64,000 nt of DNA from Halorussus halophilus (lineage in GTDB: Archaea > Halobacteriota > Halobacteria > Halobacteriales > Haladaptataceae): the NCBI RefSeq assembly GCF_008831545.1, contig NZ_CP044523.1, positions 3,534,001-3,598,000 of the forward strand, written 5' to 3'. The position numbers and the translations under genes were made by a program. Below, in pieces: positions 24,058-33,395 of this stretch (positions are counted from its first letter, which is position 1; the number at the start of each line of letters is the position of its first letter). A model generated the notes under the pieces. It was not told where the DNA came from, made no database searches, and saw nothing but the letters and a program-made list of their open reading frames with translations.

Positions 24058-24384
24058 TTACTCGCTCACTCGCACCGTGTTGGTGTCTGTGACCGTCACT
24101 TCACACCCGACGTAGTGGAACGTGACCCGAACGTTGGCGGTCGCCCGTGAACTTGCCGATAAGTCGGTGAGTGCGTCCGGTTCGATGACCTCGTGTAGCG
24201 GTGGCAGTGTCTCGCGCCCGCCGTCGGCCGACACCGAGGCTTCCGGTGGTGAGGACGGAATGTCTGTGAATGTGCTCACTGCGTTGAGTACCGCTTCGAC
24301 TACTGTCTCGGAGTCGCTGATGTCGTACTCGAATACGTCCGAACGCTCCGCAGATGTCCCTCCGGTCTTCCGCTTTTTGTTCAT
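24058..24384 (-). CDS. HalOD1 domain protein
   Basis: 108 residues from ATG at 24384, preceded by a good Shine-Dalgarno-like GAGGTGA. A low-complexity Lys/Gly N-terminus leads to a HalOD1 domain: SETVVEAVLNAVSTFTDI, LPPLHEVIEPDALTDL, then VRVTFHYVGCEVTV. Role unknown; the gene is the first of a row of small regulators (24.0-27.1 kb). Confidence 0.85.
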   Translation of the reverse strand: MNKKRKTGGTSAERSDVFEYDISDSETVVEAVLNAVSTFTDIPSSPPEASVSADGGRETLPPLHEVIEPDALTDLSASSRATANVRVTFHYVGCEVTVTDTNTVRVSE

Positions 24385-24462
24385 TCTCACCTCTTCGTAC
24401 GCGTGGTATCGGTTAGGGGGTTGCTATTAACTATGGAACTCCTTTAAACGATGGTTCGGAGA

Positions 24463-25125
24463 TTACTGGCCCTCCCTGGACGAATGGTGAGCGATAGTAC
24501 TCTTGAAGATGTTGCGTGTGCCCCGTCTGAGGCGATTAGCGAACGCAGGGCGCGAAATCCCGAGTTCGTCGGCGAGCGTTTGGAGGTCGGTCTCTCGCGG
24601 GTCGTCGTAGTAGCCTTCGGTGAACGCCAGCAGCAACGCCTCTCGCTGGTTCGGGGTCAGTCCGTACTGGTCGCCCGTCTGCATCTCTGCTAACGACTTC
24701 AACCGAGTGAGTCGCGCGTCGATGTCGTGGTCGTTGCAGAACTGTTGAAACCGGGCGATCTGGTCGGTGTCTTCGGCGCGAAACTCGAACGTCCAGTGGT
24801 CTTTCGTTCCGAGCGCAGAGAGGATAGTCAGGTTGTTGTCGATGACTGCCGTCAAGATGCCATCGACGTCGTGGTTCCACTGGGCGCGAAAGAGTCCTTC
24901 CTCGTCGAGGCTATCGACGAGGGTCACGGTTTCGAAGTCGGGTTCGTCTGTGAGAACGCTCCCGATGTAGTCCGGGTCGTGGTTGCGAACCCAGAAATAC
25001 GGAAGAATGTACTTGTTAGTCGGAACGACTCGTTCGAGTTCGACTGTCGCTTCCGGGATGCCGTCGAAAATCCGACCCAACGGGAAGTCGTCTGCCGGAA
25101 TCGTGAACTCCGCGATGGTCGCCAT
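24463..25125 (-). CDS. Bacterio-opsin-activator-type HTH regulator (HTH-10)
   Basis: 220 residues from MATIAEFTIPADDFPLG. A GAF/PAS-like N-terminal sensor-like part is followed by the haloarchaeal HTH-10 motif: YGLTPNQREALLLAFTEGYYDDPRETDLQTLADELGISRPAFANRLRRGTRNIF, in segments at residues ~160-210. HTH-10 proteins activate target promoters, for example Bat in Halobacterium. No bop gene is in this window. Upstream in-frame codons to 25206 are read as spacer. Confidence 0.92.
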   Translation of the reverse strand: MATIAEFTIPADDFPLGRIFDGIPEATVELERVVPTNKYILPYFWVRNHDPDYIGSVLTDEPDFETVTLVDSLDEEGLFRAQWNHDVDGILTAVIDNNLTILSALGTKDHWTFEFRAEDTDQIARFQQFCNDHDIDARLTRLKSLAEMQTGDQYGLTPNQREALLLAFTEGYYDDPRETDLQTLADELGISRPAFANRLRRGTRNIFKSTIAHHSSREGQ

Positions 25126-25212
25126 TTCAGTCGAGATTTGCCCGCGAGACTGAAAAGTGACCTGCCCAGCGCGGGTGGTCGTCAGCGTCGGTTCTGCGCG
25201 GAGCAAGAATCC

Positions 25213-25497
25213 CTAATCGTCTGCGCCTGTCTTCTGCTTGGGTTCCGCTTTCGCGGCCGGTTCGACCTGCACTGTGAGTGCTGTCTGGTCGTCGCTCTCG
25301 ACACTGACTTCGTAGCCGTGGTACTCGAACGTAATCTGAATCGGCGCGCTCCCGCCGTCGGTGGGGCCCGCAAAGAAGTCGTTCAGCGCATCGGTGTTGA
25401 CGACTTCGTAGAGTGGCTTCGCCAACTCGTGTGGCGACACCCCTTCCTCCGCTGCCACGGCATCGACCACCTGTTTAGATGCCAGCTCTGATTTCAT
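25213..25497 (-). CDS. HalOD1 domain protein
   Basis: 94 residues, a nearly complete stand-alone HalOD1 domain: KQVVDAVAAEEGVSPHELAKPLYEVV, NTDALNDFFAG and ITFEYHGYEVSV. It lies just upstream of the HTH-10 gene on the same strand (gap 87 bases), so it may be cotranscribed and act with it. Confidence 0.87.
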   Translation of the reverse strand: MKSELASKQVVDAVAAEEGVSPHELAKPLYEVVNTDALNDFFAGPTDGGSAPIQITFEYHGYEVSVESDDQTALTVQVEPAAKAEPKQKTGADD

Positions 25498-25700
25498 TGC
25501 AACTGCTTTGGCCGTACTTCCACATAAGAATTTATGTATCGTGCAGAAACCCGCAGCTAAGGCGGCACGAAATAATATTTCCGCAGTCTAATGGTGGAAA
25601 TTATATCTGGCCGACGAGATTTCTGGCGGAATCCGTACTGTAGTTGTACAAACTCGGGACCGGACGAAGCTTCATTTAGGACGCGGTTCTTCATCGACTC
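25498..25700. other. Divergent intergenic region
   Basis: AT-rich (25520-25600), with TATA-like CATTTAGG at 25674-25681, about 20-27 bases before the Lrp-type gene at 25701. The word TGTATCGTGCAGAA at 25534-25547 resembles one at 21039. No gene is seen. Confidence 0.45.
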
Positions 25701-26180
25701 ATGAGTTCCGCCACGCTCGACGAAATCGACCACGGAATCTTGTACGCGCTGCAACGAGACGCTCGCAACACCACAATCGCCGACATCGCCGAGGAGGTCG
25801 AGGTGTCGGCCAGTACGGTCAGAAACCGAATCGAAGAGTTGGAGGAAAGCGGCATCGTCGAGGGCTACTACCCCAAAATCAACTACGAACGCGCCAACTT
25901 CCCGCTTCACGTCCTGTTCGTCTGCAACGCGCCAGCAGACGAGCGCGAGAACCTTGCCGCAGCCGCCCTCGACTCGCACGGCGTCGTAGACGTGCGTGAG
26001 ATGCTCACCAGCATGCGGAACATCTACATCGAAGTCGTGGCGACCGACACGCAAGACTTGACCGAAATCACGAACGACCTCGCCTCGATGGGTTTCGAAA
26101 TCGAGTCTTCAGAAATCAACACGAATCATTACACTCGCCCGTGGGCCGAATTCGCGTTCAAAGATGGCGAAGACGCGTAA
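25701..26180 (+). CDS. Lrp/AsnC-family transcriptional regulator
   Basis: 159 residues. An HTH (DHGILYALQRDARNTTIADI, VSASTVRNRIEEL) is followed by an AsnC-like ligand-binding region: GYYPKINYERANFPLHVLFVC and DVREMLTSMRNIYIEVVATD. The C-terminal half is shorter and more divergent than classical Lrp. Transcribed divergently from the HalOD1 gene. Ligand unknown. Confidence 0.85.
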   Translation: MSSATLDEIDHGILYALQRDARNTTIADIAEEVEVSASTVRNRIEELEESGIVEGYYPKINYERANFPLHVLFVCNAPADERENLAAAALDSHGVVDVREMLTSMRNIYIEVVATDTQDLTEITNDLASMGFEIESSEINTNHYTRPWAEFAFKDGEDA

Positions 26181-26368
26181 CTCACTACCAAAATTACCTT
26201 CCTGACCAATATTTGTGCGAATCTCCATATTTTATTGCTCCTGAATTGTGGATTCCACACTCAATTGACTGCGCTATCCGCAAATATAATGTGGGCACAG
26301 TCCGACTAGTGTTCTACCGAACGTGGAGGGGGAGTTCGTCTGCTTCTCACCACTCGGCACTGAACAGA

Positions 26369-26728
26369 ATGAGCAATCAGACACAATCGGAAGGTGGTCG
26401 CACTCGGTATGGGGGAGAGACGACGTTCGACCCACTGTTGAAGGCGCTCTGCAAATCGCCCCGACGCCAACTCCTGACTGCACTCGCCGACGTTGATTCC
26501 GACGACGAGAAACTCACGCCATCCGACTTCTGCACTCCGACAGCACCCGACGGCCAAGTCCCGATATCGCTACACCACACTCACCTCCCGCACCTCGAAG
26601 ATGCGGGCTTCATCGAGTGGAACCGCGAGACGAACTACATTCGGCGCGGCCCGCGATACGACGAGATTGCGCCGCTCGTGGAGTTGTTACGGACGCACGA
26701 AGGCGAACTACCGGCGGACTGGCCGTAA
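26369..26728 (+). CDS. DUF7344-type winged-helix protein
   Basis: 119 residues from ATG at 26369. LKALCKSPRRQLLTALADV and ISLHHTHLPHLEDAGFIEW are the helix-turn-helix and recognition helix of the haloarchaeal winged-helix family; NYIRRGPRYDEI forms the wing. It resembles the 3615-4058 protein but lacks a HalOD1 partner. The 188 bases before it are AT-rich with TATA-like words and no gene. Confidence 0.82.
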   Translation: MSNQTQSEGGRTRYGGETTFDPLLKALCKSPRRQLLTALADVDSDDEKLTPSDFCTPTAPDGQVPISLHHTHLPHLEDAGFIEWNRETNYIRRGPRYDEIAPLVELLRTHEGELPADWP

Positions 26729-26738
26729 TCGGTTCGAG

Positions 26739-27086
26739 TTACAAGAACTCCCGCACGTCAGAGTACCACATGTCGTGGTGGTCTACCTCGCCGACGCGCT
26801 CGGCGATTCCCACCGCGATGACGTGCCAACAGAGGTCCGTGGGGTCCTCGGGGTCGAGGTTGTACTCGCTGTCTCGACAGCCACAGCCCTCGTCTTCGAC
26901 GATGTACTCGTCGTCGTGGCCGACGACGACGGTGAAGTCCCGGTACTCTTTGACTCGGCCCTCCGAGACGGCTTCGATGGCCTGCGCGCCGCGGTCGTCG
27001 TGGGCGCGAAGGATGGCGTTGGTCACCGTCGGCGTGAGTTGCCCAGCCGATTCGAGGTCCGACTGCCACTGCTCGACCACGTTCAT
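26739..27086 (-). CDS. SWIM-type zinc-finger protein
   Basis: 115 residues from MNVVEQWQSDLESAG. A CxC...CxH pattern (CGCRDSEYNL then LCWHVIAVG) is the SWIM zinc finger, found in DNA- or protein-interacting proteins. The rest contains RVKEYRDFTVVVGHDDEYIV. Small SWIM proteins are frequent in haloarchaea; function unknown. Converges on the DUF7344-type gene. Confidence 0.85.
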   Translation of the reverse strand: MNVVEQWQSDLESAGQLTPTVTNAILRAHDDRGAQAIEAVSEGRVKEYRDFTVVVGHDDEYIVEDEGCGCRDSEYNLDPEDPTDLCWHVIAVGIAERVGEVDHHDMWYSDVREFL

Positions 27087-27872
27087 GCGACGGGGTTGGG
27101 CACCTCCTCGTCGGGTCGGTGAGCAGTAGTAGCCAGCGACACGGCCGACTGGTTTGGACGGTGGGGCTAAACAGGTTCCGGTGTCACAACTCGCAGGAAT
27201 CGGTGTACTTTCTTCTGTAGGTACTTCTGTGACGACGAGAACTGCAACTGCGACCGCAACTACCGAGCAGCTAACTACTCCCGGTGCATAGCCGTGCAAA
27301 CCCCGCAGACGGGCTGGTTCGCTTCGCTCACGAGCCCTGTCGCAGTCCCCACACCTCCCCGGAAACGGCTCCGCCGTTTCCGCATCCTGTGGGCCAAGAC
27401 AACCACCGAAACGCCCGGAAAGCCAACCACCAGAAACGCGAATTTTCGCAGAATCATCTCGCGCGTCCACCAGTGGGGAGCGCGCTCCGGGGGATGGCCG
27501 GGAGCGAGGGGCGCTGTTTCGAACCGGCGATAGATTGCGTTGCGGTGCTGTTTGCAGTCGTACTCACCGCGCTCCTATCCACAAATCGACGCGAACGTTC
27601 AAATACGAAGCGGGAACCAACTCGTCGCGGACGCTTCGCGCGGTTGCGAGCAGGGAACTGGCGAGTCAGCCAGCAGTGTCTTCGACCTCGTACACCGCCA
27701 GTCCGACTAACTCGGCGCTCGCGGTTCCACCGGAGGATAAACCGCGTCCTCCGAGCCTTGGCTCGCTTCGCCAAGACACCGCTCGCGCACAACGCGGTAC
27801 TTCGAACCGCGCGAGCGGAGCCACCAATCGAGAGTCGCATCCCTTTTCGCCACCGAACCGAAACCCAGCAGT
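27087..27872. repeat. Non-coding island with dispersed-repeat copies
   Basis: About 785 bases without a convincing gene. 27725-27781 is one copy of repeat family B (CCACCGGAGGAYAAACCGCG, then CGAGCCTTGGCT), also at 37681-37790. 27539-27551 has the word TTGCGGTGCTGTT that marks most islands in this window. Several GC-rich inverted words (AAACGGCTCCGCCGTTT at 27363-27379) occur. Its 3' end carries the leader and promoter of trm1. Confidence 0.65.
27725..27781 (+). repeat. Dispersed repeat family B, copy 1
   Basis: Starts TTCCACCGGAGGATAAACC and continues to CGCCAAGACACCG. Nearly identical to 37681-37740 and, in part, 37741-37790. Contains the inverted pair CCTTGGCTCG / CGCCAAG, so may form a hairpin. 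Confidence 0.8.
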
Positions 27873-28982
27873 ATGCACGTCAGCGAAGGCGCTGTCGAGG
27901 TCGAGGTCCCCGAGCAGGCCGACGACGGCATCGGCGACGGGGTGTTCTTCAACCCGGTACAGGAGTTGAACCGCGACGTGACCGTCGCAGTCCTGCGCGC
28001 GTACCGCGACCGCGAGGAGCGAGCCGAGTACTACCTCGACGCGATGGCCGCCAGCGGAATTAGAGGTACCCGCGCCGCCGCCGAAGGGTGGAACGTCACC
28101 ATGGCCGACATCGACTCCGACGCAATCGACCTCTGCGAGCGCAATCTGGCGCGCAACGACCTCGAAGGCGAGGTCGTCCAGCGCGACGCCAACGCGCTCA
28201 TGCACGAGGAGGTGTTCGACGTGGTGGACATCGACCCGTTCGGGACGCCGATTCCCTTCGCTGACGCCGCCTTCGCCAACACCAGAGATTTAGTCTGTGT
28301 CACTGCGACCGACACCGCACCGCTCTGTGGCGCGCACTTCCACAGCGGCGTCCGCAAGTACAGTGCCGTCCCACAGAACACCGACTACCACGCCGAGATG
28401 GGGCTACGAATCCTCCTCTCGGCGCTCGCTCGCACAGCGGCGCGCTACGACGCTGGCGTCACGCCGATTCTGAGTCACGCGACGAACCACTACGTCCGGA
28501 CCTACCTCGAACTCGACCACAGCGCGACCGACGCGAACAACGCCATCGACCAACTCGGTCACGTCTACCACTGCGAGGACTGCCTCTACCGAGAGTCTGA
28601 TTCGGGGCTCATCGCCGACCCGTTCGACTCGTGCCCCGAGTGCGAGAGCGAGCGCATGCTCACCGCCGGACCACTGTGGCTCGGCCCCGCCCACGACGCC
28701 GAGTTCGTCGCCGACGTGCGCGGAGAAGTAGACGACGAGATGGGCACCGCCGACCGTGCCGAGCGCCTGCTGGACACGCTCGAAGCCGAACTCCACGAAC
28801 CGACCCACTACGACCAGCACCGTCTCTGCAAAGAGTGGACTCGCTCGGCCTCGAAGATGGACGACTTCCTCGACCGACTCCGAGACGCCGGATTCGACGC
28901 CTCACGTGCACACTTCAGCGGCACGGCGTTCAAGACGCCCGCGACGGTCTCGGAGATTCGAGACGCGACGAGCGACGAGTAG
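27873..28982 (+). CDS. trm1: tRNA (guanine26-N2)-dimethyltransferase Trm1
   Basis: 369 residues. [20 protein letters not shown] is the family's entry, followed by [20 protein letters not shown] (SAM motif I), [18 protein letters not shown] and the catalytic-region [10 protein letters not shown]-terminal zinc ribbon ([11 protein letters not shown]...CPECES) and a helical tail ([22 protein letters not shown]) complete the archaeal form. It makes m2,2G26 in tRNAs. ATG at 27873 is the natural start. Confidence 0.97.
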   Translation: MHVSEGAVEVEVPEQADDGIGDGVFFNPVQELNRDVTVAVLRAYRDREERAEYYLDAMAASGIRGTRAAAEGWNVTMADIDSDAIDLCERNLARNDLEGEVVQRDANALMHEEVFDVVDIDPFGTPIPFADAAFANTRDLVCVTATDTAPLCGAHFHSGVRKYSAVPQNTDYHAEMGLRILLSALARTAARYDAGVTPILSHATNHYVRTYLELDHSATDANNAIDQLGHVYHCEDCLYRESDSGLIADPFDSCPECESERMLTAGPLWLGPAHDAEFVADVRGEVDDEMGTADRAERLLDTLEAELHEPTHYDQHRLCKEWTRSASKMDDFLDRLRDAGFDASRAHFSGTAFKTPATVSEIRDATSDE

Positions 28983-29060
28983 TTGTTCTCTCGTCCTCGG
29001 GACACGAGCGAAGCAACTCCCAGACCTGAGCGGTCAATACCCGCGGGCGTTGCCCATGAA

Positions 29061-29070
29061 TATTTGTATC
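29061..29070 (+). promoter_or_regulatory. TATA-like element before the BrkB-like gene
   Basis: TATTTGTATC lies about 21-30 bases before the GTG at 29091. It supports a leaderless start there. Confidence 0.45.
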
Positions 29071-29090
29071 TCGTCGGCGAAACGTGTCGC

Positions 29091-30335
29091 GTGTCCAGTC
29101 GATTCGGTTCCGCCGTCGGTGTCGCCCGCTCGGTCGTCACGGAAATCCGCGAACAGGAGATAACGTTCCTCGCGGCGAGCATCGCCTACTACGCGTTCGT
29201 CTCTCTCATTCCCCTCCTCCTGCTGGCGTTCGCGGTTGCTTCGTTCGTCGGCGGCGATGCGTTCGCGACCGACGTTGTCGAGGCGGCCTCCGGCATCCTG
29301 ACGGCGACGGCACTAGAAGGATTCGAGGACTTCATCACTACGTCGCAGGGTCGCGGTACGGCGACCGTCGTCAGCCTCCTCACGCTCACGTGGAGTTCGC
29401 TGAAGGTGTTCCGCGGGCTGGATTCGGCGTTCTCCGAGATATACGCGACGCCCGGTGGCACGGGCTTCGTAGACCAAATTCAAGACGGACTGACCGTCTT
29501 GGTCGCTCTCGGTGTCGGAATCGGCGCGTTCGTGCTGACCAGCGCCGCCGTCACGGCGTTCCCGAACGTTCCACTCATTGACCTGCTGACCACGCTCGTG
29601 CTGGTCGCCGCGCTCGTCCCCATTTTCCTCCCGCTGTACGTCGTCTTCCCGGACGCTGGCGTGACTGTCCGAGAAGCGTTGCCCGGCGCGGTGACTGCCG
29701 CCGTCGGGTGGACGGTGTTACAGGTGCTGTTCGGGTTCTACGCCCAAGTCGCCGGGTCGAACGCCTACGGCTTTCTGGCTGGCGCGCTGTTGCTGGTGAC
29801 GTGGTTCTACTTCGGTAGCACTATCGTGCTGTTGGGCGGGGTCGTAAACACAGTCCTCACGAACACCGGCAGTTACGCCGAGCGCACGACGGAACCCGAC
29901 GAGACGCGCGCCGAACGCAGACGAGAACTACTCTCCCAACTCATGACTGACGAAGACGACTCTGCTCCCGACATCGTCGAATTGCGCGACGAACTTCGGG
30001 AGTTGCAAGCAGACGTAGAATCGTTCGAAGAAGACATCGAGGAACGAACGGTCGAGAAACCCGAACTGGAGTCCGAACTGAAAGGCTACGTCCGCAAGCG
30101 GATGCGCCGTGGCCACGCCCGCGGTTGGGGGCCGTATCTCGTCCTGCTGTACGGCACCGTCATGACCGTGGCGGCGTTCTTCTGGTTGCAGAACTGGACG
30201 GCCGTCTTCGCGATGGCGGTCATCTGGCTCTCGACGCTCGGCCTCTACACGCTGATGTTGCTGTTCGGCTTCGGCATCAGCGCCGTGAGCGTGCCCGGTC
30301 GTATCGCCGACCGCATCAGCAACCTGCGCTCGTAA
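29091..30335 (+). CDS. YihY/BrkB-family polytopic membrane protein
   Basis: 414 residues from GTG at 29091, chosen because the upstream frame has an odd hydrophilic extension and a TATA-like element fits this start. FLAASIAYYAFVSLIPLLLLAFAVASFVG and LTWSSLKVFRGLDSAFSEIY are the conserved family blocks; further helices follow (GAFVLTSAAVTAFP, FLAGALLLVTWFYFG). A coiled, acidic cytoplasmic segment (~290-345, ELREDVESFEEDIEE-like) precedes two last helices. Bacterial relatives are BrkB/YihY; role in archaea is unclear. Confidence 0.88.
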   Translation: MSSRFGSAVGVARSVVTEIREQEITFLAASIAYYAFVSLIPLLLLAFAVASFVGGDAFATDVVEAASGILTATALEGFEDFITTSQGRGTATVVSLLTLTWSSLKVFRGLDSAFSEIYATPGGTGFVDQIQDGLTVLVALGVGIGAFVLTSAAVTAFPNVPLIDLLTTLVLVAALVPIFLPLYVVFPDAGVTVREALPGAVTAAVGWTVLQVLFGFYAQVAGSNAYGFLAGALLLVTWFYFGSTIVLLGGVVNTVLTNTGSYAERTTEPDETRAERRRELLSQLMTDEDDSAPDIVELRDELRELQADVESFEEDIEERTVEKPELESELKGYVRKRMRRGHARGWGPYLVLLYGTVMTVAAFFWLQNWTAVFAMAVIWLSTLGLYTLMLLFGFGISAVSVPGRIADRISNLRS

Positions 30336-30467
30336 TCGCTCTCTCCTCGCCCGCTACCGCTCGTAACCCGCCGCTCTCGTTCCACTACCGCTCGTAATCA
30401 AGAAGTTCGGTTCCCTCGACCCGTCCAGTCGTAGCGCCTAAACGCTTCGCGTGCCAATCGCAGGAAG

Positions 30468-31295
30468 ATGGGTGGCAGAGGACTCGGCATCGTGGACGCC
30501 CTCGAAGCACTCGTACCGCAAGTCGTTCGAGAACTGTTCACCGTCGTGACGCAACTCGGCGACGCGTGGTTCCTGTTCGTCGCCGTCGCACTGCTCTACT
30601 GGTTCGTGGACCGACGCCGCGGCGCGTTCGCGCTCGCGGCCCTCCTCGGTGCGCTGTCGCTGACGCTCGCGCTGAAAGGGCTGTTCGCCCTCCCGCGACC
30701 GCCCGTCTCACTACAAGTGGGTCACGCGACAGGCCACGGCTTTCCGAGTGGCCACGCTATCGGCTCGACCGTCGTCTGGGTCCTGCTGGCGTGGATTCTC
30801 GACCACCACACTCGCTCACGGCGCGCAATCGTCGCGGCCGCCGTCGTCACGCTGGTCGCCTCTTCACGGGTCATCATCGGCGTCCACTACGTCGTAGACG
30901 TTCTGGTCGGCGTCGCAGTCGGTCTCGCGTATCTGGGGCTACTGGTGAAAGCGACCGATTGGAATCCCACCCGAGCCTTCGGCGTCGCTTTTGCCGTCGT
31001 CCTCGCAGCAATCGCTACGAACGGACTTACCACGGACACGGTCGCCTCGCTGGCGGGCGTCTTAGGCGCGAGTGCAGTCTGGGTCGGCTACGGTGACGTT
31101 CCGCGAACGTCGGTCGGCACTGCGCAAGCGGCCGTCGGCCTGGCCGTTCTCGGTGCAGTCGGGGTCGTCGGAAACAGATTCGGACTGCCGCTTCCGGCGG
31201 TGTTCGTCCTCAACGCCGTGATTCCTGCGGGCATCTTGGCACTCCCGCTCGTCGTCGGGCGCGTCGAAAAAGAACCTGCGAGCGAGACTGCGTAG
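30468..31295 (+). CDS. PAP2-superfamily phosphatase (membrane)
   Basis: 275 residues, about seven helices. The three phosphatase motifs are present: KGLFALPRP (KxxxxxxRP), GHGFPSGHAIGST (PSGH), and SSRVIIGVHYVVDVLVG (SRxxxxxHxxxD). The enzyme hydrolyses phospholipid- or isoprenyl-linked phosphates at the membrane. Sequence does not tell the substrate. Confidence 0.93.
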   Translation: MGGRGLGIVDALEALVPQVVRELFTVVTQLGDAWFLFVAVALLYWFVDRRRGAFALAALLGALSLTLALKGLFALPRPPVSLQVGHATGHGFPSGHAIGSTVVWVLLAWILDHHTRSRRAIVAAAVVTLVASSRVIIGVHYVVDVLVGVAVGLAYLGLLVKATDWNPTRAFGVAFAVVLAAIATNGLTTDTVASLAGVLGASAVWVGYGDVPRTSVGTAQAAVGLAVLGAVGVVGNRFGLPLPAVFVLNAVIPAGILALPLVVGRVEKEPASETA

Positions 31296-31316
31296 AGAAT
31301 CAGCGACCGAGACCAC

Positions 31317-32699
31317 CTAGAACTTTTCGAGGTACTTCTCTTTCTCCCACGAGGAGACGTGGGTCTTGTAGTCTGCCACGTCGGCGCGCTTCGCTTCCGC
31401 GAACTTCTCGGTCACGTGGTCGCCGAGTGCGTCGCGGACGACTTCGCTCTCTTCGAGCGCGTCGATGGCGGCACCGAGACTTTCCGGGAGGGTCGTGATA
31501 CCGTACTCGTCGAGTTTCTCGTCGTCGAACTCGTAGATGTCCTCGCGGACGGGGTCGCCGGGGTCGGCGTCGTTCTCGATGCCCTCCAGTCCGGCCTTGA
31601 TGACGACCGCCAGCGCGAGGTAGGGGTTACACGAGGGGTCGGGACTGCGAATCTCGAACCGGGAACTCGCGCCCGCGGCGTCCGGAACGCGGATGAGCGA
31701 CGAACGGTTCACGCCGCTCCACGCGACGTAGACGGGGGCCTCGTAGCCGGGAACGAGACGCTTGTAGGAGTTGACCGTCGGGTTCGTGACGGCGGTGAAC
31801 GCTTGGGCGTGGTTCAGGATGCCGCCCATGAACTTGTACGCTGTCTCGCTGAGGTTGAACTCGTCGTCCTCGTCGGCGAAGGCGTTGCCTTCGTCGTCGA
31901 AGAGGCTGATGTGGCTGTGCATGCCAGAGCCGTTGATGGCGCTGATGGGCTTGGGCATGAACGTCGCGTGCATGTCGTTCTGCTCGGCGACGGCGCGCAC
32001 GACGGCGCGGAACGTGGCGATGTTGTCCGCCGCGGTCAGCGCGTCGTCGTACTTGAAGTTGATTTCGTGCTGGCCGTCGGCGACTTCGTGGTGGCTGGCC
32101 TCGATTTCGAAGCCCATCTGTTCGAGTGTGAAGATGATTTCACGCCGCACGTCAGACGCGAGGTCCTTCGGCGCGAGGTCGAAGTAACCGCCGGAGTCGT
32201 GGGGAATCGTCGTCGCCTTGCCGTCTTCGTCTTTCTCGAACAGGAAGAACTCCGGTTCCGGGCCGATACTGACTGAGTAGCCCATCTCTTCGGCCTCTTC
32301 GAGGACGCTCCGCAGTACTTGGCGCGGGCCGCCTTCGAACGGCGTGCCGTCGGTGTTGACCACGTCGCAGATGAGACGCGCGCTCGCGGTGTCCTCGTCG
32401 GTGCGCCACGGGAGGATGGCGAACGTCTCGGGGTCCGGTTCGAGACGCATGTCGCTCTCCTGAATCCGGACGAAGCCCTCGATACTGGAACCGTCGAACC
32501 AGATGCCTTCTTCGAAGGCTTTCTCGACTTGGGACGCCGGAACACTGACGTTTTTCACAGTACCCGTAATATCAGTAAACTGAAGACGGACGAAATCGAC
32601 GTTCTCCGCTTCGATGGTGTCCAGTACGTCCTTTTCAGCTTCACTCAGCCCCGAATCCTTACTCGCCTCGATTTGTCCATCCGTCATCTTTGTCGTCAT
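31317..32699 (-). CDS. glnA: Glutamine synthetase
   Basis: 460 residues. Beta-grasp [19 protein letters not shown], active-site blocks [51 protein letters not shown] and [18 protein letters not shown] show a complete GS (type I-alpha-like). It assimilates ammonium into glutamine. ATG at 32699 or 32687 are both possible. Divergent from an Lrp-type gene with a shared 113-base promoter region, a pairing known in haloarchaea. Confidence 0.97.
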   Translation of the reverse strand: MTTKMTDGQIEASKDSGLSEAEKDVLDTIEAENVDFVRLQFTDITGTVKNVSVPASQVEKAFEEGIWFDGSSIEGFVRIQESDMRLEPDPETFAILPWRTDEDTASARLICDVVNTDGTPFEGGPRQVLRSVLEEAEEMGYSVSIGPEPEFFLFEKDEDGKATTIPHDSGGYFDLAPKDLASDVRREIIFTLEQMGFEIEASHHEVADGQHEINFKYDDALTAADNIATFRAVVRAVAEQNDMHATFMPKPISAINGSGMHSHISLFDDEGNAFADEDDEFNLSETAYKFMGGILNHAQAFTAVTNPTVNSYKRLVPGYEAPVYVAWSGVNRSSLIRVPDAAGASSRFEIRSPDPSCNPYLALAVVIKAGLEGIENDADPGDPVREDIYEFDDEKLDEYGITTLPESLGAAIDALEESEVVRDALGDHVTEKFAEAKRADVADYKTHVSSWEKEKYLEKF

Positions 32700-32812
32700 C
32701 CTACACGAGTACGTCCATTACTAAAACGTTACTGGTAAGCGCAACTCTGGCTTTCGCGCTGGGAATTGGATATTCGTAAAATTCTAATGGGTGGGGCGTG
32801 TTGGTGAGCGTA
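32700..32812. promoter_or_regulatory. Divergent glnA/lrp promoter region
   Basis: 113 bases. Imperfect palindromic words (GTTACTGGTAAG at 32729-32740; GAATTGGATATTC at 32763-32775) lie between the two starts and are possible regulator sites. TATA-like words are present for both genes. Binding is inferred from position. Confidence 0.45.
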
Positions 32813-33274
32813 ATGACGTACGAAAATCTCGATGCGAAGTTGGTGAACGCACTACTAGGTGACGGTCGCGCGAGTCTCCGCAGTCTCGCCGAAGAACTCG
32901 ACGTGTCGGTGACGACGGTGTCGAACCACCTGAAGGACCTCGAATCGGAGGGCATCATCGACGGTTACACGCCGAAGGTCGATTACGACGAGTTGGGTTA
33001 CGACGTCACTGCCATCCTCCAACTGAAGGTCGAGGGCGACGCGCTCTCGGACGTGACCGACCTGCTCGGGTCGGAAGACCAGATGATAAGCGTCTACGAA
33101 GTGACCGGCGACTACGACATCATCGCGGTCGGGAAGTTCGCGGACACGGACGGGATGAACCGCCAGATCAAGACGCTGCTCAACGACCCGAACATCAAGG
33201 AGAGCAACACCAGCGTCGTCCTGAACGCCGCGAGCGAACACGAACAGTTCGACCTCGACATCAAGGTGGAGTAG
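32813..33274 (+). CDS. lrp: Lrp-family regulator paired with glnA
   Basis: 153 residues from [46 protein letters not shown]-type domain: [51 protein letters not shown]. Classical full-length Lrp/AsnC, unlike the divergent one at 25701. Position next to glnA suggests control by amino acid (glutamine?) status. Followed by a strong hairpin (33293-33343). Confidence 0.95.
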   Translation: MTYENLDAKLVNALLGDGRASLRSLAEELDVSVTTVSNHLKDLESEGIIDGYTPKVDYDELGYDVTAILQLKVEGDALSDVTDLLGSEDQMISVYEVTGDYDIIAVGKFADTDGMNRQIKTLLNDPNIKESNTSVVLNAASEHEQFDLDIKVE

Positions 33275-33292
33275 GCGAACCTCGTCGCTGGG

Positions 33293-33343
33293 CGGTCGAA
33301 AACCGCCGTCGCGCTACCGGACTCCGGCGACGGTTTTCGACCG
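33293..33343 (+). terminator. Long hairpin downstream of lrp
   Basis: CGGTCGAAAACCG pairs with CGGTTTTCGACCG across a loop, with a further GTCGC/GCGAC pairing after a short bulge; about 18 paired bases in total. It lies 18 bases after the lrp stop and may end transcription or protect the 3' end. Confidence 0.6.
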
Positions 33344-33395
33344 CGACCTAACTCGTTCCGACACCCTTTCATGCGACCGGAAGTACGTGAAGCCA

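Noticed and set aside
27087-27872. Several plus-strand frames of 80-260 residues before trm1
   Set aside because: They are Arg/Ser/Thr-rich frames over GC-rich repeats, without a plausible start or domain.
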